DNA of 64,000 nucleotides, from positions 4,030,001-4,094,000 of the forward strand of contig CP159990.1 of NCBI GenBank assembly GCA_040702975.1. The letters run 5' to 3'. The notes beneath the pieces are model-generated. The model was not told where the DNA came from. It searched no databases and saw only the letters and a list, made by a program, of their open reading frames with translations. This DNA comes from Roseburia hominis (GTDB lineage: Bacteria; Bacillota; Clostridia; Lachnospirales; Lachnospiraceae). Made by a program: the position numbers and the translations under genes. Shown here one piece after another: positions 7,290-16,349 of the stretch (the stretch's first letter is position 1; each line of letters opens with the position of its first letter).

Positions 7290-7327
7290 AGGGGAAAGCC
7301 GAAATCCTATAATCTCGGCTCTCCCCT
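7290..7327. terminator. Hairpin between convergent genes
   Basis: AGGGGAAAGCCGA (7290-7302) pairs with TCGGCTCTCCCCT (7315-7327), one mismatch. It lies between the convergent hypothetical gene and the M20 peptidase gene; a short pyrimidine run follows on the + strand. Probably the terminator of the Dpp operon, of the hypothetical gene, or both. Confidence 0.6.
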
Positions 7328-7347
7328 TTCTCAAACACACCAATATC

Positions 7348-8592
7348 TTATCCAACCAGTTCCAGTATAAGCGCCGCATACACCTTGCATGCTGTAATAA
7401 TATCCGCCGTATTTACAGTCTCATTATAATTATGGATTCCTTCCGTATTGGATGGTCCGTACTGAATCGTGGCAATCCCGGCCTCCCGGAAATATCTGGT
7501 GTCGCTGCTCGCCCACTGATAAGCCGTGATCAGATCGATTCCCAGCAATTCCCTGATACAATCTCCGGTCACTTGCACAATCGGGTCCTTCACAGATACA
7601 TAATTGCCGCCCCTGGGATTATCGTAGGTGGCATATACCCCTTCTATTCCGGATTCTTTTATAATCTCGTCGACCTTACGTATAATCTCCTCATGGTCTA
7701 CTCCAATAGGAACACGTACATCCAATTCTGCCATAGCCGTATCGGCAACCACATTTCGCTTTACGCCGCCCTGAATCGTGCCGATATTCACCGTCACGTG
7801 ATCCATGATGGTCTCTACCCCTTCTTTTTTCTGTACCCTCTTGCATTTTTGGCGGGATACCTCCATCACCTCTGCGATCTCGCCCTCATAGGTTCCGTGG
7901 ATTTCCCGAAGACGATACATCTGCGGGAGAATGCGTACCAGCTTGTCAATGGCATTTTCCCCCACGTAAGGGCTGAGGCTTCCGTGAGCAGTCGTACCTG
8001 TGGCATACAGATTCATGCCCATGGTTCCCTTCTGTCCTACCTCTATATTATCCATTCCCGTAGGCTCCGCAACGATTCCCCAATCGCCCTTCACGTATCC
8101 GTTTTCACACAGCCATTTCGTTCCATATTCCCCGCCGGTCTCCTCATCCGGGACCACCGTAAGGAGAACGTCGCCATTTAACGTAACTCCGGCTTTTGCC
8201 AGCATTGCCACAGCAAACATAGAAGCTCCCAGACCACACTTCATATCGGAGGTTCCACGCCCAAGCATCACGCCATCCCTGACTTCTCCGGAAAATGGTG
8301 GGAACGCCCATTTTTTCTCATCTCCTGCCGGAACTACGTCACAATGTCCGTTAAACACCACCGTCTTTCCTCCCGCCGTACCGTAGCGCGCCAGAATATT
8401 CGGTCGATCTTCCCGTGCTCCCACAATCTCATAGGAGATTCCTGCATTTTCCAAATAATTTCTGATATACCGCACGATTGCATCCACATTGCCCGGTGGA
8501 TTGATAGAAGGAATCTGTATCATATCGCTGCACAATTTCAGCAATTCCTCTTTATGCTCATCAATCATATCCCATATTTCCTGTCTCGTCAT
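7348..8592 (-). CDS. M20-family metallopeptidase (ArgE/DapE type)
   Basis: A 414-residue zinc hydrolase that cleaves N-acyl amino acids or small peptides. Expected residues are present: His83 and Asp85 in NGHCDVVP, bridging Asp116 in RGTSDMK, the base Glu150-Glu151 in PDEETGG, Glu176 in AEPTG and the C-terminal His near 387 in GIHNYNE. AAGGAGG precedes the ATG. It is the last gene of the peptide-transporter operon, following the second ATPase gene, so it probably hydrolyses the imported substrate in the cytosol. The exact substrate (dipeptide, acylated or carbamoylated amino acid) cannot be read from sequence. Confidence 0.9.
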   Translation of the reverse strand: MTRQEIWDMIDEHKEELLKLCSDMIQIPSINPPGNVDAIVRYIRNYLENAGISYEIVGAREDRPNILARYGTAGGKTVVFNGHCDVVPAGDEKKWAFPPFSGEVRDGVMLGRGTSDMKCGLGASMFAVAMLAKAGVTLNGDVLLTVVPDEETGGEYGTKWLCENGYVKGDWGIVAEPTGMDNIEVGQKGTMGMNLYATGTTAHGSLSPYVGENAIDKLVRILPQMYRLREIHGTYEGEIAEVMEVSRQKCKRVQKKEGVETIMDHVTVNIGTIQGGVKRNVVADTAMAELDVRVPIGVDHEEIIRKVDEIIKESGIEGVYATYDNPRGGNYVSVKDPIVQVTGDCIRELLGIDLITAYQWASSDTRYFREAGIATIQYGPSNTEGIHNYNETVNTADIITACKVYAALILELVG

Positions 8593-8621
8593 TTTCCTGA
8601 CCTCCTTTTTATAATAAAAGA

Positions 8622-8661
8622 ACAGAGCGGGTTCTTCAGTTACCCTCCAAACACGCTCTGT
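8622..8661 (-). promoter_or_regulatory. Intercistronic hairpin before the M20 gene
   Basis: ACAGAGCG (8622-8629) and CGCTCTGT (8654-8661) form an 8-bp stem between the ATPase and peptidase genes, followed on the minus strand by TTCTTTTATT. Likely a leaky terminator or mRNA-stabilising stem that tunes peptidase expression. Confidence 0.5.
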
Positions 8662-8672
8662 AGGTTATCCCT

Positions 8673-9662
8673 CTACTGAATTTCTCCCTTCAAATACCGC
8701 ACGCAGGCCACCTTGTGCCCCTCCCCGATATCCTGAAGTTCCATGGACGCCGCCCGGCACTCTTCCGTACAATACGGACAGCGATTCCCAAACGGGCAGC
8801 CCGGAGGCATATTTAAGGGGCTTGGAATCTCTCCCGAAAGTTCTACTTCTTCCTTGGTCTCAAAGGGGCTGACCGGCGGAATTGCCGAGAACAAAGCCCT
8901 GGTATAAGGATGGGCCGGATTTTTATAAATCTCCTCCGCCTCTCCCATCTCCATAATCTTTCCAAGATACATGATAATAATTCTGTCGCTGATATATTTT
9001 ACAACGCTCAAATCATGTGAAATAAAAATGTAAGTAAGTCCCAGTGTATCCTTCAGTTCCTTCAGAAGATTCAGCACCTGAGCCTGCACGGAAACGTCAA
9101 GCGCGGATACCGGTTCGTCGCATACCAGAAGTTTTACGTTCATAGCCAGCGCTCTGGCAATATTGATACGCTGACGCTGTCCGCCGGAAAACTCATGAGG
9201 ATAACGGATTGCATGATAGTAATCAAGCCCTACCAGCTTCAGAAGCTCCTGCACACGTTTCTTCCTCTCCTCCGGAGTTCCGATATTATGAATGATCATC
9301 GGCTCCTCGATCAGATCTCCCGTGGTCATTCGCGGGTCGAGAGAAGAATACGGGTCCTGGAAGACCATGTTGATTTCCTGTCTGAGCGCGTTCATTTCCT
9401 TTCTTTCCAGGCCCATCAGAGATTTGCCGTTATATACTACATCTCCCGAAGTGGGCTCGATAAGCCGCAGAATGCTCTTTCCCAACGTGGATTTTCCGCA
9501 GCCTGACTCGCCGATAATTCCGATAGTCTCCCCTCTATGAACCTCGAAAGACACATCATTTACAGCCTTCAGATACGCCGGTTTCCCGAAGAGCTGCGAA
9601 CTTTTCACCTTGAATGTTTTGTTCAGGTGATCTACCTTTAAGATAACATCTTTATCATTCAT
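8673..9662 (-). CDS. Oligopeptide/dipeptide ABC transporter ATPase (DppF/OppF type)
   Basis: A 329-residue ABC ATPase. Walker A GESGCGKST near residue 54, signature SGGQRQR near 164 and Walker B LLVCDEP near 183 are intact. The C-terminal extension with clustered cysteines (CPFGNRCPYCTEEC) is the oligo_HPY domain found in Dpp/Opp ATPases. It overlaps the other ATPase gene by 8 bp. It would pair with the DppD-type ATPase to energise peptide import. Confidence 0.93.
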   Translation of the reverse strand: MNDKDVILKVDHLNKTFKVKSSQLFGKPAYLKAVNDVSFEVHRGETIGIIGESGCGKSTLGKSILRLIEPTSGDVVYNGKSLMGLERKEMNALRQEINMVFQDPYSSLDPRMTTGDLIEEPMIIHNIGTPEERKKRVQELLKLVGLDYYHAIRYPHEFSGGQRQRINIARALAMNVKLLVCDEPVSALDVSVQAQVLNLLKELKDTLGLTYIFISHDLSVVKYISDRIIIMYLGKIMEMGEAEEIYKNPAHPYTRALFSAIPPVSPFETKEEVELSGEIPSPLNMPPGCPFGNRCPYCTEECRAASMELQDIGEGHKVACVRYLKGEIQ

Positions 9663-10659
9663 CGTCGTTACCTCCCATCTGTTCCAGTTCTTCTTTCGTG
9701 AAATGACAGGCTACAAAATGCCCCGGCTCCACTTCTTTCATTTCAGGACACTGATTCCTGCAAATCTCCTGACAGTATTTGCAGCGATTATGGAAGTTGC
9801 AGCTTCCTCCCGTCAGTTTCAGATCCGGCGGCGTACCTGGTATGGATGCCAGCGGCACGTTCGGATCATCCGTTACCTTCGGCATGGATTTTAGAAGTCC
9901 CCACGTATACGGGTGCCTCGCGTCAGAATAAAGCGTCTTTACATCTGCATATTCCACAGTCTTTCCGGCATACATGACCATGACGGAATCACACATTTTC
10001 CATACGACTCCCAGGTTATGCGTTACCAGAATGATGGACGCGTTCGTCTCTTTTTGCAGATCCTTCATCAGTCCAAGCACCTGGGCCTGTACCGTCACGT
10101 CAAGCGCGGTGGTCGGCTCGTCTGCTATGATCAGCTTCGGATTGCAGGCAATGGCCATGGCGATGATGACCCTCTGGCGCATACCTCCCGAAAATTCGTG
10201 CGGGTAGGATTTCAGCCGTTTTTCCGGCTCGGGGATTCCTACCATTTTCAGTGCTTTTATTGCATATTTCTTCGCTTCCTCTTTGGAAAGCTTCTGATGT
10301 GCATTAATAACCTCCATGATCTGGGAACCGATCGTAAATACCGGGTCCAGTGCAGTCATGGGATCCTGAAAAATCATGGAAATATCATTTCCGCGGATTT
10401 TCAGCATATCCTTCTGTTTTAACCTGGCAATATCCTTGCCCTCAAATAAGATTTTTCCTCCGACAATGTTGCCGTTTTTCGGAAGCAGACGCATGATAGA
10501 GGAAGAAGTCACACTCTTACCGGAACCGGACTCTCCTACAATTCCCAGTGTCTCGCCGTACTCTAGCGAAAAGGTAACACCATCCACCGCTTTTGCCACT
10601 CCGCTTGCGGTATTAAAATAGGTCTTCAGATCTTCCACCTGTAATAATAAATCGTTCAT
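9655..10659 (-). CDS. Oligopeptide/dipeptide ABC transporter ATPase (DppD/OppD type)
   Basis: A 334-residue ABC ATPase with Walker A GESGSGKS near residue 40, signature SGGMRQR near 160, Walker B LIIADEP near 180, and the C-terminal oligo_HPY domain with CNFHNRCKYCQEIC. Fourth gene of the transporter set, 17 bp after the DppC-type permease gene. It acts on the cytoplasmic face with the DppF-type subunit. Confidence 0.93.
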   Translation of the reverse strand: MNDLLLQVEDLKTYFNTASGVAKAVDGVTFSLEYGETLGIVGESGSGKSVTSSSIMRLLPKNGNIVGGKILFEGKDIARLKQKDMLKIRGNDISMIFQDPMTALDPVFTIGSQIMEVINAHQKLSKEEAKKYAIKALKMVGIPEPEKRLKSYPHEFSGGMRQRVIIAMAIACNPKLIIADEPTTALDVTVQAQVLGLMKDLQKETNASIILVTHNLGVVWKMCDSVMVMYAGKTVEYADVKTLYSDARHPYTWGLLKSMPKVTDDPNVPLASIPGTPPDLKLTGGSCNFHNRCKYCQEICRNQCPEMKEVEPGHFVACHFTKEELEQMGGNDDE

Positions 10660-10676
10660 AGTGTCTCTCCTTTCTG

Positions 10677-11570
10677 CTACTTCTTCATTTTCGGATCCAG
10701 GACATCACGGATACCGTCACCGAGAAGGTTGAATCCCAAAACGGTGATCAGGATGGCAATTCCGGAGAATGTAGCGATGTGGCTGGCTGTTCTCATACAT
10801 TCCTGACCTTCTTTCAGAATAGAACCCCAGGAAACCTGTGGCGGGGTAATTCCCATCCCCAGGAAGCTAAGGGAGGCTTCTGTCAGAATCGCACCGGCTA
10901 CATTCAGTGTCGCATAAACAATAAGAGAAGAGACAACATTGGGCAGAAGATGGCGGAATATGATTCTTCCATTTGTCGCCCCAAGTGCCTTCACAGCTTT
11001 GATATATTCCTCATTCTTTACTACAAGGACCTGGCCTCTGGTCATTCGGGCATATCCCGGCACACTGGCAATACCGATAGAAAGGATTACATTCTTCATA
11101 CCTGCGCCCAAAGCCGTCATGAGCATCAGAGCCAGCAGAACAAACGGGAACGCCGACATACCGTCCATAATACGCATAAGAACGGCGTCCACCTTTCCCC
11201 CCGCATAGCCGGATACCAGACCGATCAGGATTCCGACCACGGCTCCTACCAGCATACCGCCCACTGCTACCAAGAGGGATACGCGGCCTCCGTAGATCAG
11301 ACGCGACAGCATGTCACGGCCTATACTGTCCGCCCCGAGAATAAATCCCGGAGTTCCCGGTTTCGCATTCACATGCAGGAAATCCATAGCCGCCGGGTCC
11401 GCTTTAACGAAGAAAGGCCCGAATATAGAGAGCAGGGTTACAAATAGCACCATGGCAAGGCCAATCATGGCGGATTTATTCCGTCTTAATTTACGCCATG
11501 CACTGTTCGCTTTTCTTTCTTTTAACAGCATTTCCTGCTGACTGGCTTCACTTAATCCCTTTGCTGACAT
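10677..11570 (-). CDS. Peptide ABC transporter permease (DppC/OppC type)
   Basis: A 297-residue inner-membrane permease. An N-terminal cytosolic tail and a first helix (about 35-58) match the OppC_N domain; the BPD transport domain with five further helices follows. The EAA loop reads EYIKAVKALGATNGRIIFRH. The start overlaps the stop of the DppB-type gene by one base. It forms the heterodimeric channel with that permease. Confidence 0.92.
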   Translation of the reverse strand: MSAKGLSEASQQEMLLKERKANSAWRKLRRNKSAMIGLAMVLFVTLLSIFGPFFVKADPAAMDFLHVNAKPGTPGFILGADSIGRDMLSRLIYGGRVSLLVAVGGMLVGAVVGILIGLVSGYAGGKVDAVLMRIMDGMSAFPFVLLALMLMTALGAGMKNVILSIGIASVPGYARMTRGQVLVVKNEEYIKAVKALGATNGRIIFRHLLPNVVSSLIVYATLNVAGAILTEASLSFLGMGITPPQVSWGSILKEGQECMRTASHIATFSGIAILITVLGFNLLGDGIRDVLDPKMKK

Positions 11571-12532
11571 TAGCCCGCCCTCCTCTCTGATTCGTAACTT
11601 ACTTTCGGATTGATGTATAGATATGCAATATCTACAATCAGGTTAACGCCTACATACAGAACTGCCATAAATAATACAGCGCCCTGTATCAGCTCAAAAT
11701 CATTATTATTGATTGCTTCTACGATCAGCCTTCCTATTCCGGGCCACGAGAAGATCGTCTCGATCATAATCGCGCCGGTCATCAGAGATGCAATACGCAT
11801 GCCAAGAACTGTAACGATCGGCGGAAGCGCATTTTTAAATCCGTGTTTCATAATCACTACACTCTCGCGAATACCTTTTGCCCGTACCGCTTTCATATAA
11901 TCCTGATTCACAACTTCCAGCATACTGGATCGGCTGATTCTGGCAAAATTTGCCATACTTCCAAACGACAGGCAGAGCGCCGGAAGGAACAAATGTGATA
12001 CCACCGCTCCAAATCCGTCTGCCAGGGTCGCCATTCCCATTGTCGGGAACCAGCCCAGATTTACACTGAACACCAGAACCAGCATAAGTCCAAGCCAGAA
12101 GGTCGGCATGGACACCCCGACCAGCGCAGTGATCATAGCGACGTAATCAAAAATGGAATACTGTTTGACCGCCGATAGGATTCCCACTGGTACTCCGATA
12201 AGGAGGGCAATCACAAGACTGGTCATCGCAAGCTGCAATGTGTTGGGCAGTTTTTCCAGTATCAGCCCCGCAACCGGGCGATGATACCGGTAAGAGGTCC
12301 CCAGATCCCCCGTCAGGAGTCCTCCAATATAATGAACATACTGCACCGGAAGCGGATCATGAAGCCCCATCTCCTCTTCCATCTTCTCAATGTCCTCCGC
12401 GCTGGCCTGCGGTCCCAGGATAGATACCGCAGGGTTACCCGGCAGAACACGGGTGATCACGAAGGTAATACTCATAGTAATCAACAGTACTGGAATCAAC
12501 TGAAAGATACGCTTTAAAATCATCTTTAACAT
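11570..12532 (-). CDS. Peptide ABC transporter permease (DppB/OppB type)
   Basis: A 320-residue inner-membrane permease. The N-terminal signature (ITMSITFVITRVLPGNP) and the EAA loop (DYMKAVRAKGIRE) are typical of DppB. Six helices are visible. It lies 150 bp downstream of the binding-protein gene, behind two stem-loops that probably lower its expression relative to the binding protein. Confidence 0.93.
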   Translation of the reverse strand: MLKMILKRIFQLIPVLLITMSITFVITRVLPGNPAVSILGPQASAEDIEKMEEEMGLHDPLPVQYVHYIGGLLTGDLGTSYRYHRPVAGLILEKLPNTLQLAMTSLVIALLIGVPVGILSAVKQYSIFDYVAMITALVGVSMPTFWLGLMLVLVFSVNLGWFPTMGMATLADGFGAVVSHLFLPALCLSFGSMANFARISRSSMLEVVNQDYMKAVRAKGIRESVVIMKHGFKNALPPIVTVLGMRIASLMTGAIMIETIFSWPGIGRLIVEAINNNDFELIQGAVLFMAVLYVGVNLIVDIAYLYINPKVSYESERRAG

Positions 12533-12567
12533 ACTGTTGTTCTCCTTTCCTCTCTAAAACTCCCAGA

Positions 12568-12615
12568 CCATTGCGAAATCCCAAAATTTCGCGGAATTTT
12601 AATCTTTCGCAATGG
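12568..12615 (-). repeat. Intercistronic stem-loop, distal
   Basis: CCATTGCGAAA (12568-12578) and TTTCGCAATGG (12605-12615) pair perfectly; the loop holds a smaller AAATCC/GGAATTT-like stem. The second of two stems between binding protein and permease genes; it may protect the upstream mRNA from 3' exonucleases. Confidence 0.6.
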
Positions 12616-12627
12616 CCTGATTTGAAA

Positions 12628-12661
12628 AGCAAAGGGGCCCGCCTGCGCAAGCTCCTTTGCT
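12628..12661 (-). terminator. Attenuating terminator after the binding-protein gene
   Basis: AGCAAAGG (12628-12635) pairs with CCTTTGCT (12654-12661), extended by GC pairs, and is followed on the minus strand by TTTTC. It lies 20 bp after the binding-protein stop. Partial termination here is a common way to make more binding protein than permease. Confidence 0.65.
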
Positions 12662-12681
12662 TCTTTACACTCTGTCAACTA

Positions 12682-14310
12682 TTATTTTGCAAGCCATGTA
12701 TTATTTGTCACGCCGTCTGCAACTTCAATCGTTTTGTCCGGACGCACCGGGAAATCCATAACCTTGCTGCTCATACCTACGTTTACGTTAGCTACTGAAT
12801 AGTCAATCTGTGCATACTGCTCTGTGATGAGCTTCAATGCCTGCTTGTAGAGTTCTGCTCTTTCATTCTGGTCGGAAACTGCAACTGCCTCGTCAAGAAG
12901 TTCATTTACTTCCGGAATGTTGAACTGCTGACCATTTCCTAATGTTCCGAGAGATTCCTCGTGGAACATCTTGTTCAGATAGAAGTACGGATCCGGATAC
13001 CATGTCCAGCTCATAGAGATTACATCTGCATTTCCAGAAGCACCGATCTCACTGAAGGTTCCCCACGCTGCCTGATGAATGTTAACTGTTACGCCTATCT
13101 GTGCACAGAACTGCTGGAAAATCTCGCCGATCTTTTTGGAAGTAGCGGAATCACCTGTGTAGTATTCCAGCTCAAATCCGTCTGCATAGCCAGCCTCTGC
13201 CAATAATTTCTTCGCTTTTTCCACATCGTACTTCGGCACAATGTCGATCAGGCTCTCGTCATAGCCCCATGAGTTCGGCGGCAATGCAAGGTATCCAACC
13301 TGACCCTCGCCATACTGATAAAGTGCGGAAACCATAGCTTCACGATCTACTGCAGTCTGAAGTGCTTCACGTACCTTGATATCTGCTGTCGGGCCATTTG
13401 CCATATTGAAGTAGATGTAATTTACGCCCATGCCGGCTTCCTGAATCATCTTCAGATTAGAATCTGCTTTGATTTCTTCGATTCCTTCACCTGTAAGGTC
13501 GTATGCGATATCAACTTCGCCGTTCTTAAGAGCATTTACTCTCTGGTTTACTTCCGTAATATATACGAAATTCAGACCGTCGAGGTAAATATCCCCGCCC
13601 CAGAACTTGTCAAACTTCACAAGGTCAACGCCCTGGTCTGTCTTCCATCCGTTTTCAGCCATCATGAACGGGCCGGTTCCAACAAGGTGAGCGCCGAATT
13701 CATCGCCCCATCCTTCTACCTCTTCCTTCGGAACAATGACATTACCACTGTTCGTCAGAGCAGCAAGGAAGGATGCGTTCGGGGACTCCAGTACACATTT
13801 TACATGAGTATCATCAATTACCTCACAGTGATCCAGCATGGTAAGTCTCGCAAGAGCGGATTCGTTATGAGAACGCTCCAGAGAATATTTAACATCTTCT
13901 GCCGTCATCTTACGGCCTTCCTGATATTTACCTGGCTGGAAATACACATCATCGCGAAGGGTAAATGTATACTCATCACCTGCTTCATTTGCAGTCCATT
14001 CCGTTGCAAGGCTGGGCTCAAAATCTGTTACGGCATTGTCATACACGATCAACGTATCTGCAATGTTTTCAATGATCTGGCCTTCATATACACCGGTGTA
14101 CATAATCGGGTCAATGTTGCTTGCGATAGATGCAAGCGCGATCGTAAGAGTTCCTCCGAATTTGTCTTCATCGCTGACATTGGAAGTATCCACTTCTTCC
14201 TGCTTCTCGGGTTCCTTCTTCGTCTCTTCCTTTTCCTTGCCGCCGCATCCTGCAACCAGGCCAACTACCATGCTAAGTGCGAGCGCCACAGCAAAAAGTC
14301 TTCTCTTCAT
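12682..14310 (-). CDS. Peptide ABC transporter substrate-binding lipoprotein (DppA/OppA type)
   Basis: A 542-residue SBP_bac_5 family lipoprotein. Residues 1-22 form a lipoprotein signal (LVAGC, lipidated Cys22), followed by a charged Lys/Glu linker to about residue 45. The rest matches extracellular solute-binding proteins of family 5, with the characteristic YSLERS segment near residue 133. It is tethered outside the membrane and delivers ligand to the DppBC permease. Co-transcription with a C-N hydrolase and DUF1177 protein suggests a specialised ligand rather than general peptides (inference). Confidence 0.93.
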   Translation of the reverse strand: MKRRLFAVALALSMVVGLVAGCGGKEKEETKKEPEKQEEVDTSNVSDEDKFGGTLTIALASIASNIDPIMYTGVYEGQIIENIADTLIVYDNAVTDFEPSLATEWTANEAGDEYTFTLRDDVYFQPGKYQEGRKMTAEDVKYSLERSHNESALARLTMLDHCEVIDDTHVKCVLESPNASFLAALTNSGNVIVPKEEVEGWGDEFGAHLVGTGPFMMAENGWKTDQGVDLVKFDKFWGGDIYLDGLNFVYITEVNQRVNALKNGEVDIAYDLTGEGIEEIKADSNLKMIQEAGMGVNYIYFNMANGPTADIKVREALQTAVDREAMVSALYQYGEGQVGYLALPPNSWGYDESLIDIVPKYDVEKAKKLLAEAGYADGFELEYYTGDSATSKKIGEIFQQFCAQIGVTVNIHQAAWGTFSEIGASGNADVISMSWTWYPDPYFYLNKMFHEESLGTLGNGQQFNIPEVNELLDEAVAVSDQNERAELYKQALKLITEQYAQIDYSVANVNVGMSSKVMDFPVRPDKTIEVADGVTNNTWLAK

Positions 14311-14366
14311 AATAGGTTCCTCCCTTTCTTAAATATAAAATATAGAAAATCTATATTTAGCGTAAA

Positions 14367-15299
14367 TTATTCGCCGAGGGTCTGAAAGCGTGTCATCTCT
14401 CCATACCTGGACAAGATTCTGCTAAATTCATCCTCGTCATAGAAACGGCACATTCCTCGTCCGTATGCTTTTGCTGTCTCCAGCACGAACCTTGCCGCCT
14501 CTTCCAGATCGACCACATGACTGCTTCCCGTCGCACATCCGGCCACCGGAGCTTCCGTGGTGATCGCCACTCCTACCACCGGCGCCTTTGTAGCGGTTGC
14601 CGGCTGAAGGATACTGTTCAAATGGAACAGTTCATTGCCATATGGCGTGATATCCTGAACGGACAGAGCAAACACGTAAGGCATTCTGCCTGTCGTGGAT
14701 TGCATAATATCTAAAAGTTCCTCGCTGACCTTCAAAATATAGCCTTCTTTAACAGTGGGTGAAATGGCAAATCCTCTGGTATTGATGATACGATTGCCCT
14801 TCGTGGTATCCACGGAAAGGATTGCGTCCAAATCCCCGTTTACCTCATGCCTGTTTACAGTCGCCATATCTACCGGAGACCCCATGAAAGGAACCGGCTT
14901 ATGTGGGCTGGTCGGTGCATCCGGACAAATGTGTGTACAAACGACCACATCCCCTTCCAGATCATCTCCCTTGCTCTTCATATCCAAAAGTTTGGCAGCA
15001 ACCGCAAGGGAAACAAGTGCTCCATCTCCATCGGACACAAATCCGATCAGCTCGGGTCTTGCTCCAAGTCCGCCAAGCCGTCCAAGGACCCCAAGAGTCG
15101 GAGCCGTCCCGCCGACGCTCTTCCCGTTCTTACCAGGGATGGTAATACGGATCATATCGGTCTTACCCTTTGCCCCTTCAATGGTAGTTACTACTATATC
15201 TTCGCCCCCCAGGCTTCTCATGTACTCTTCCATCATCGCTCCGGATGCATCCGCCCGATCAAGCAGATCATAGACATCCAAAATCTGACGCATTAACAT
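14367..15299 (-). CDS. DUF1177 family protein
   Basis: A 310-residue cytosolic protein that I recognise as DUF1177 from its conserved blocks: GKNGKS, GRLGGLGARPE, VSDGDGA, THICPDAPTSPH, PFMGSPVD and DTTKGNRI. Conserved His, Cys, Asp and Glu residues suggest a metal-dependent hydrolase, but no function is established that I know of. AGGAG precedes the ATG at 15299; a second ATG two codons on is possible. It lies between the C-N hydrolase and the binding-protein genes, a genomic position that links it to breakdown of the imported compound. Confidence 0.85.
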   Translation of the reverse strand: MLMRQILDVYDLLDRADASGAMMEEYMRSLGGEDIVVTTIEGAKGKTDMIRITIPGKNGKSVGGTAPTLGVLGRLGGLGARPELIGFVSDGDGALVSLAVAAKLLDMKSKGDDLEGDVVVCTHICPDAPTSPHKPVPFMGSPVDMATVNRHEVNGDLDAILSVDTTKGNRIINTRGFAISPTVKEGYILKVSEELLDIMQSTTGRMPYVFALSVQDITPYGNELFHLNSILQPATATKAPVVGVAITTEAPVAGCATGSSHVVDLEEAARFVLETAKAYGRGMCRFYDEDEFSRILSRYGEMTRFQTLGE

Positions 15300-15314
15300 A
15301 ACTTAAGTCTCCTT

Positions 15315-16151
15315 TTATTTCTCATTCGTTTTGTCAGCATCCGGCCAACTGGAGTTCATCCAATTGGTATACAATTCCGGTCTGAGCCACTGTAACCATC
15401 TCATCGTCTGATGACGTTTTTCCACCTCATCACGATAAAGGGTCTGAACGTAATATGTATCCGTCTTCTCCACCAGATTGGAAAGAATAAATCCATCCGG
15501 ATCACATACCATCGAGCGTCCCACTTTGATCACTCCCGGCGATGACGGGCCGGTACGGTCACAGGAAACTACGTAAATGCCATTTTCAGAAGAACGTGCC
15601 TGATTGCAGATCACCCATAAGTCGTCATCAGGATATGCCCAACTGCTGGTGACTGCAAGTACATGACAGCCATTCACCGCATAAGTTCTTGCCAGTTCCG
15701 GGAAACCAAAATCTGCACAAATCATAATTCCGATCTTCATGCCGTTGAGTTCAAACATTCCAAGCTCTTTTCCCGGTTCAATCGTATCTCTTTCACTGTT
15801 GTAAAGATGAATTTTGGCATAGTCCGCGAGGATCTCCCCCTCCGGAGTAAACACCGTCGCCTTGTTATAGATCACGCCGTCTTTGCGTTCCAGTCTTCCG
15901 GCCAGGATATTCGTCCCCGTCTTTGCCGCAATGCCCTTCCAGAATTCTACAATTCGTTCGGTGAGCGCCTCATCAAATGTCTCGAGCGGTATTCCGCTTT
16001 CCAGACATGCTTCGTGGAAAAGAATCAAATCCACATCCTGTTCATTCTGGGCAACTTTCATCGCCATCCTCTCAACATTCTCCATGTTGGCCTCGATATT
16101 GTTCTGGTACACTGTGACCTGAACAGCCGAAACCTTCAATCTTCCATCCAT
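15315..16151 (-). CDS. Carbon-nitrogen hydrolase (nitrilase superfamily amidase)
   Basis: A 278-residue hydrolase of amide or carbamoyl C-N bonds. The start is placed at 16151 because GGGAGG lies 6 bases upstream; the longer frame to 16175 has no such site. The Glu-Lys-Cys triad is visible: Glu47 in LFHEA, Lys113 in YAKIHLY and Cys145 in IMICADFGFPE. First gene of the transporter operon, downstream of a promoter at 16249-16277. Members include N-carbamoyl amino acid and beta-ureidopropionate amidohydrolases and omega-amidases; sequence does not settle which. Confidence 0.9.
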   Translation of the reverse strand: MDGRLKVSAVQVTVYQNNIEANMENVERMAMKVAQNEQDVDLILFHEACLESGIPLETFDEALTERIVEFWKGIAAKTGTNILAGRLERKDGVIYNKATVFTPEGEILADYAKIHLYNSERDTIEPGKELGMFELNGMKIGIMICADFGFPELARTYAVNGCHVLAVTSSWAYPDDDLWVICNQARSSENGIYVVSCDRTGPSSPGVIKVGRSMVCDPDGFILSNLVEKTDTYYVQTLYRDEVEKRHQTMRWLQWLRPELYTNWMNSSWPDADKTNEK

Positions 16152-16248
16152 CTTGTTACCTCCCATATGACTCACAGCAATCCCCTGATCCGATACATTT
16201 TGTTAATTATTTACAAAAAACCACCGTGATATTTAATTAATTGAGAAA

Positions 16249-16277
16249 ATAATACTATATACGACTTTTATGAACAA
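16249..16277 (-). promoter_or_regulatory. Promoter of the hydrolase-DUF1177-Dpp-M20 operon
   Basis: On the minus strand, TTGTTC (16277-16272), 17 bases, then TATTAT (16254-16249). It lies about 100 bases upstream of the hydrolase start codon, immediately downstream of the long dyad at 16280-16322. Confidence 0.6.
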
Positions 16278-16279
16278 TA

Positions 16280-16322
16280 TTCGCCGTGCACAAATTTAAC
16301 GCGCTAAATTGTGCACGGCGAA
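16280..16322 (-). promoter_or_regulatory. Long GC-rich dyad between pucR and its presumed target operon
   Basis: TTCGCCGTGCACAAATTTA (16280-16298) pairs with 16305-16322 over about 18 bp, with one extra A. It lacks a T-run, lies 28 bp after the pucR stop and abuts the -35 box of the next operon. It can be read as the terminator of pucR or as a binding site for an activator such as PucR. I cannot tell which. Confidence 0.65.
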
Positions 16323-16349
16323 CAAAAGATTTTCATTACTTATTTTTTA

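Noticed and set aside
8000..8386. Plus-strand frames opposite the peptidase and transporter genes
   Set aside because: Antisense shadows of well-supported minus-strand genes.
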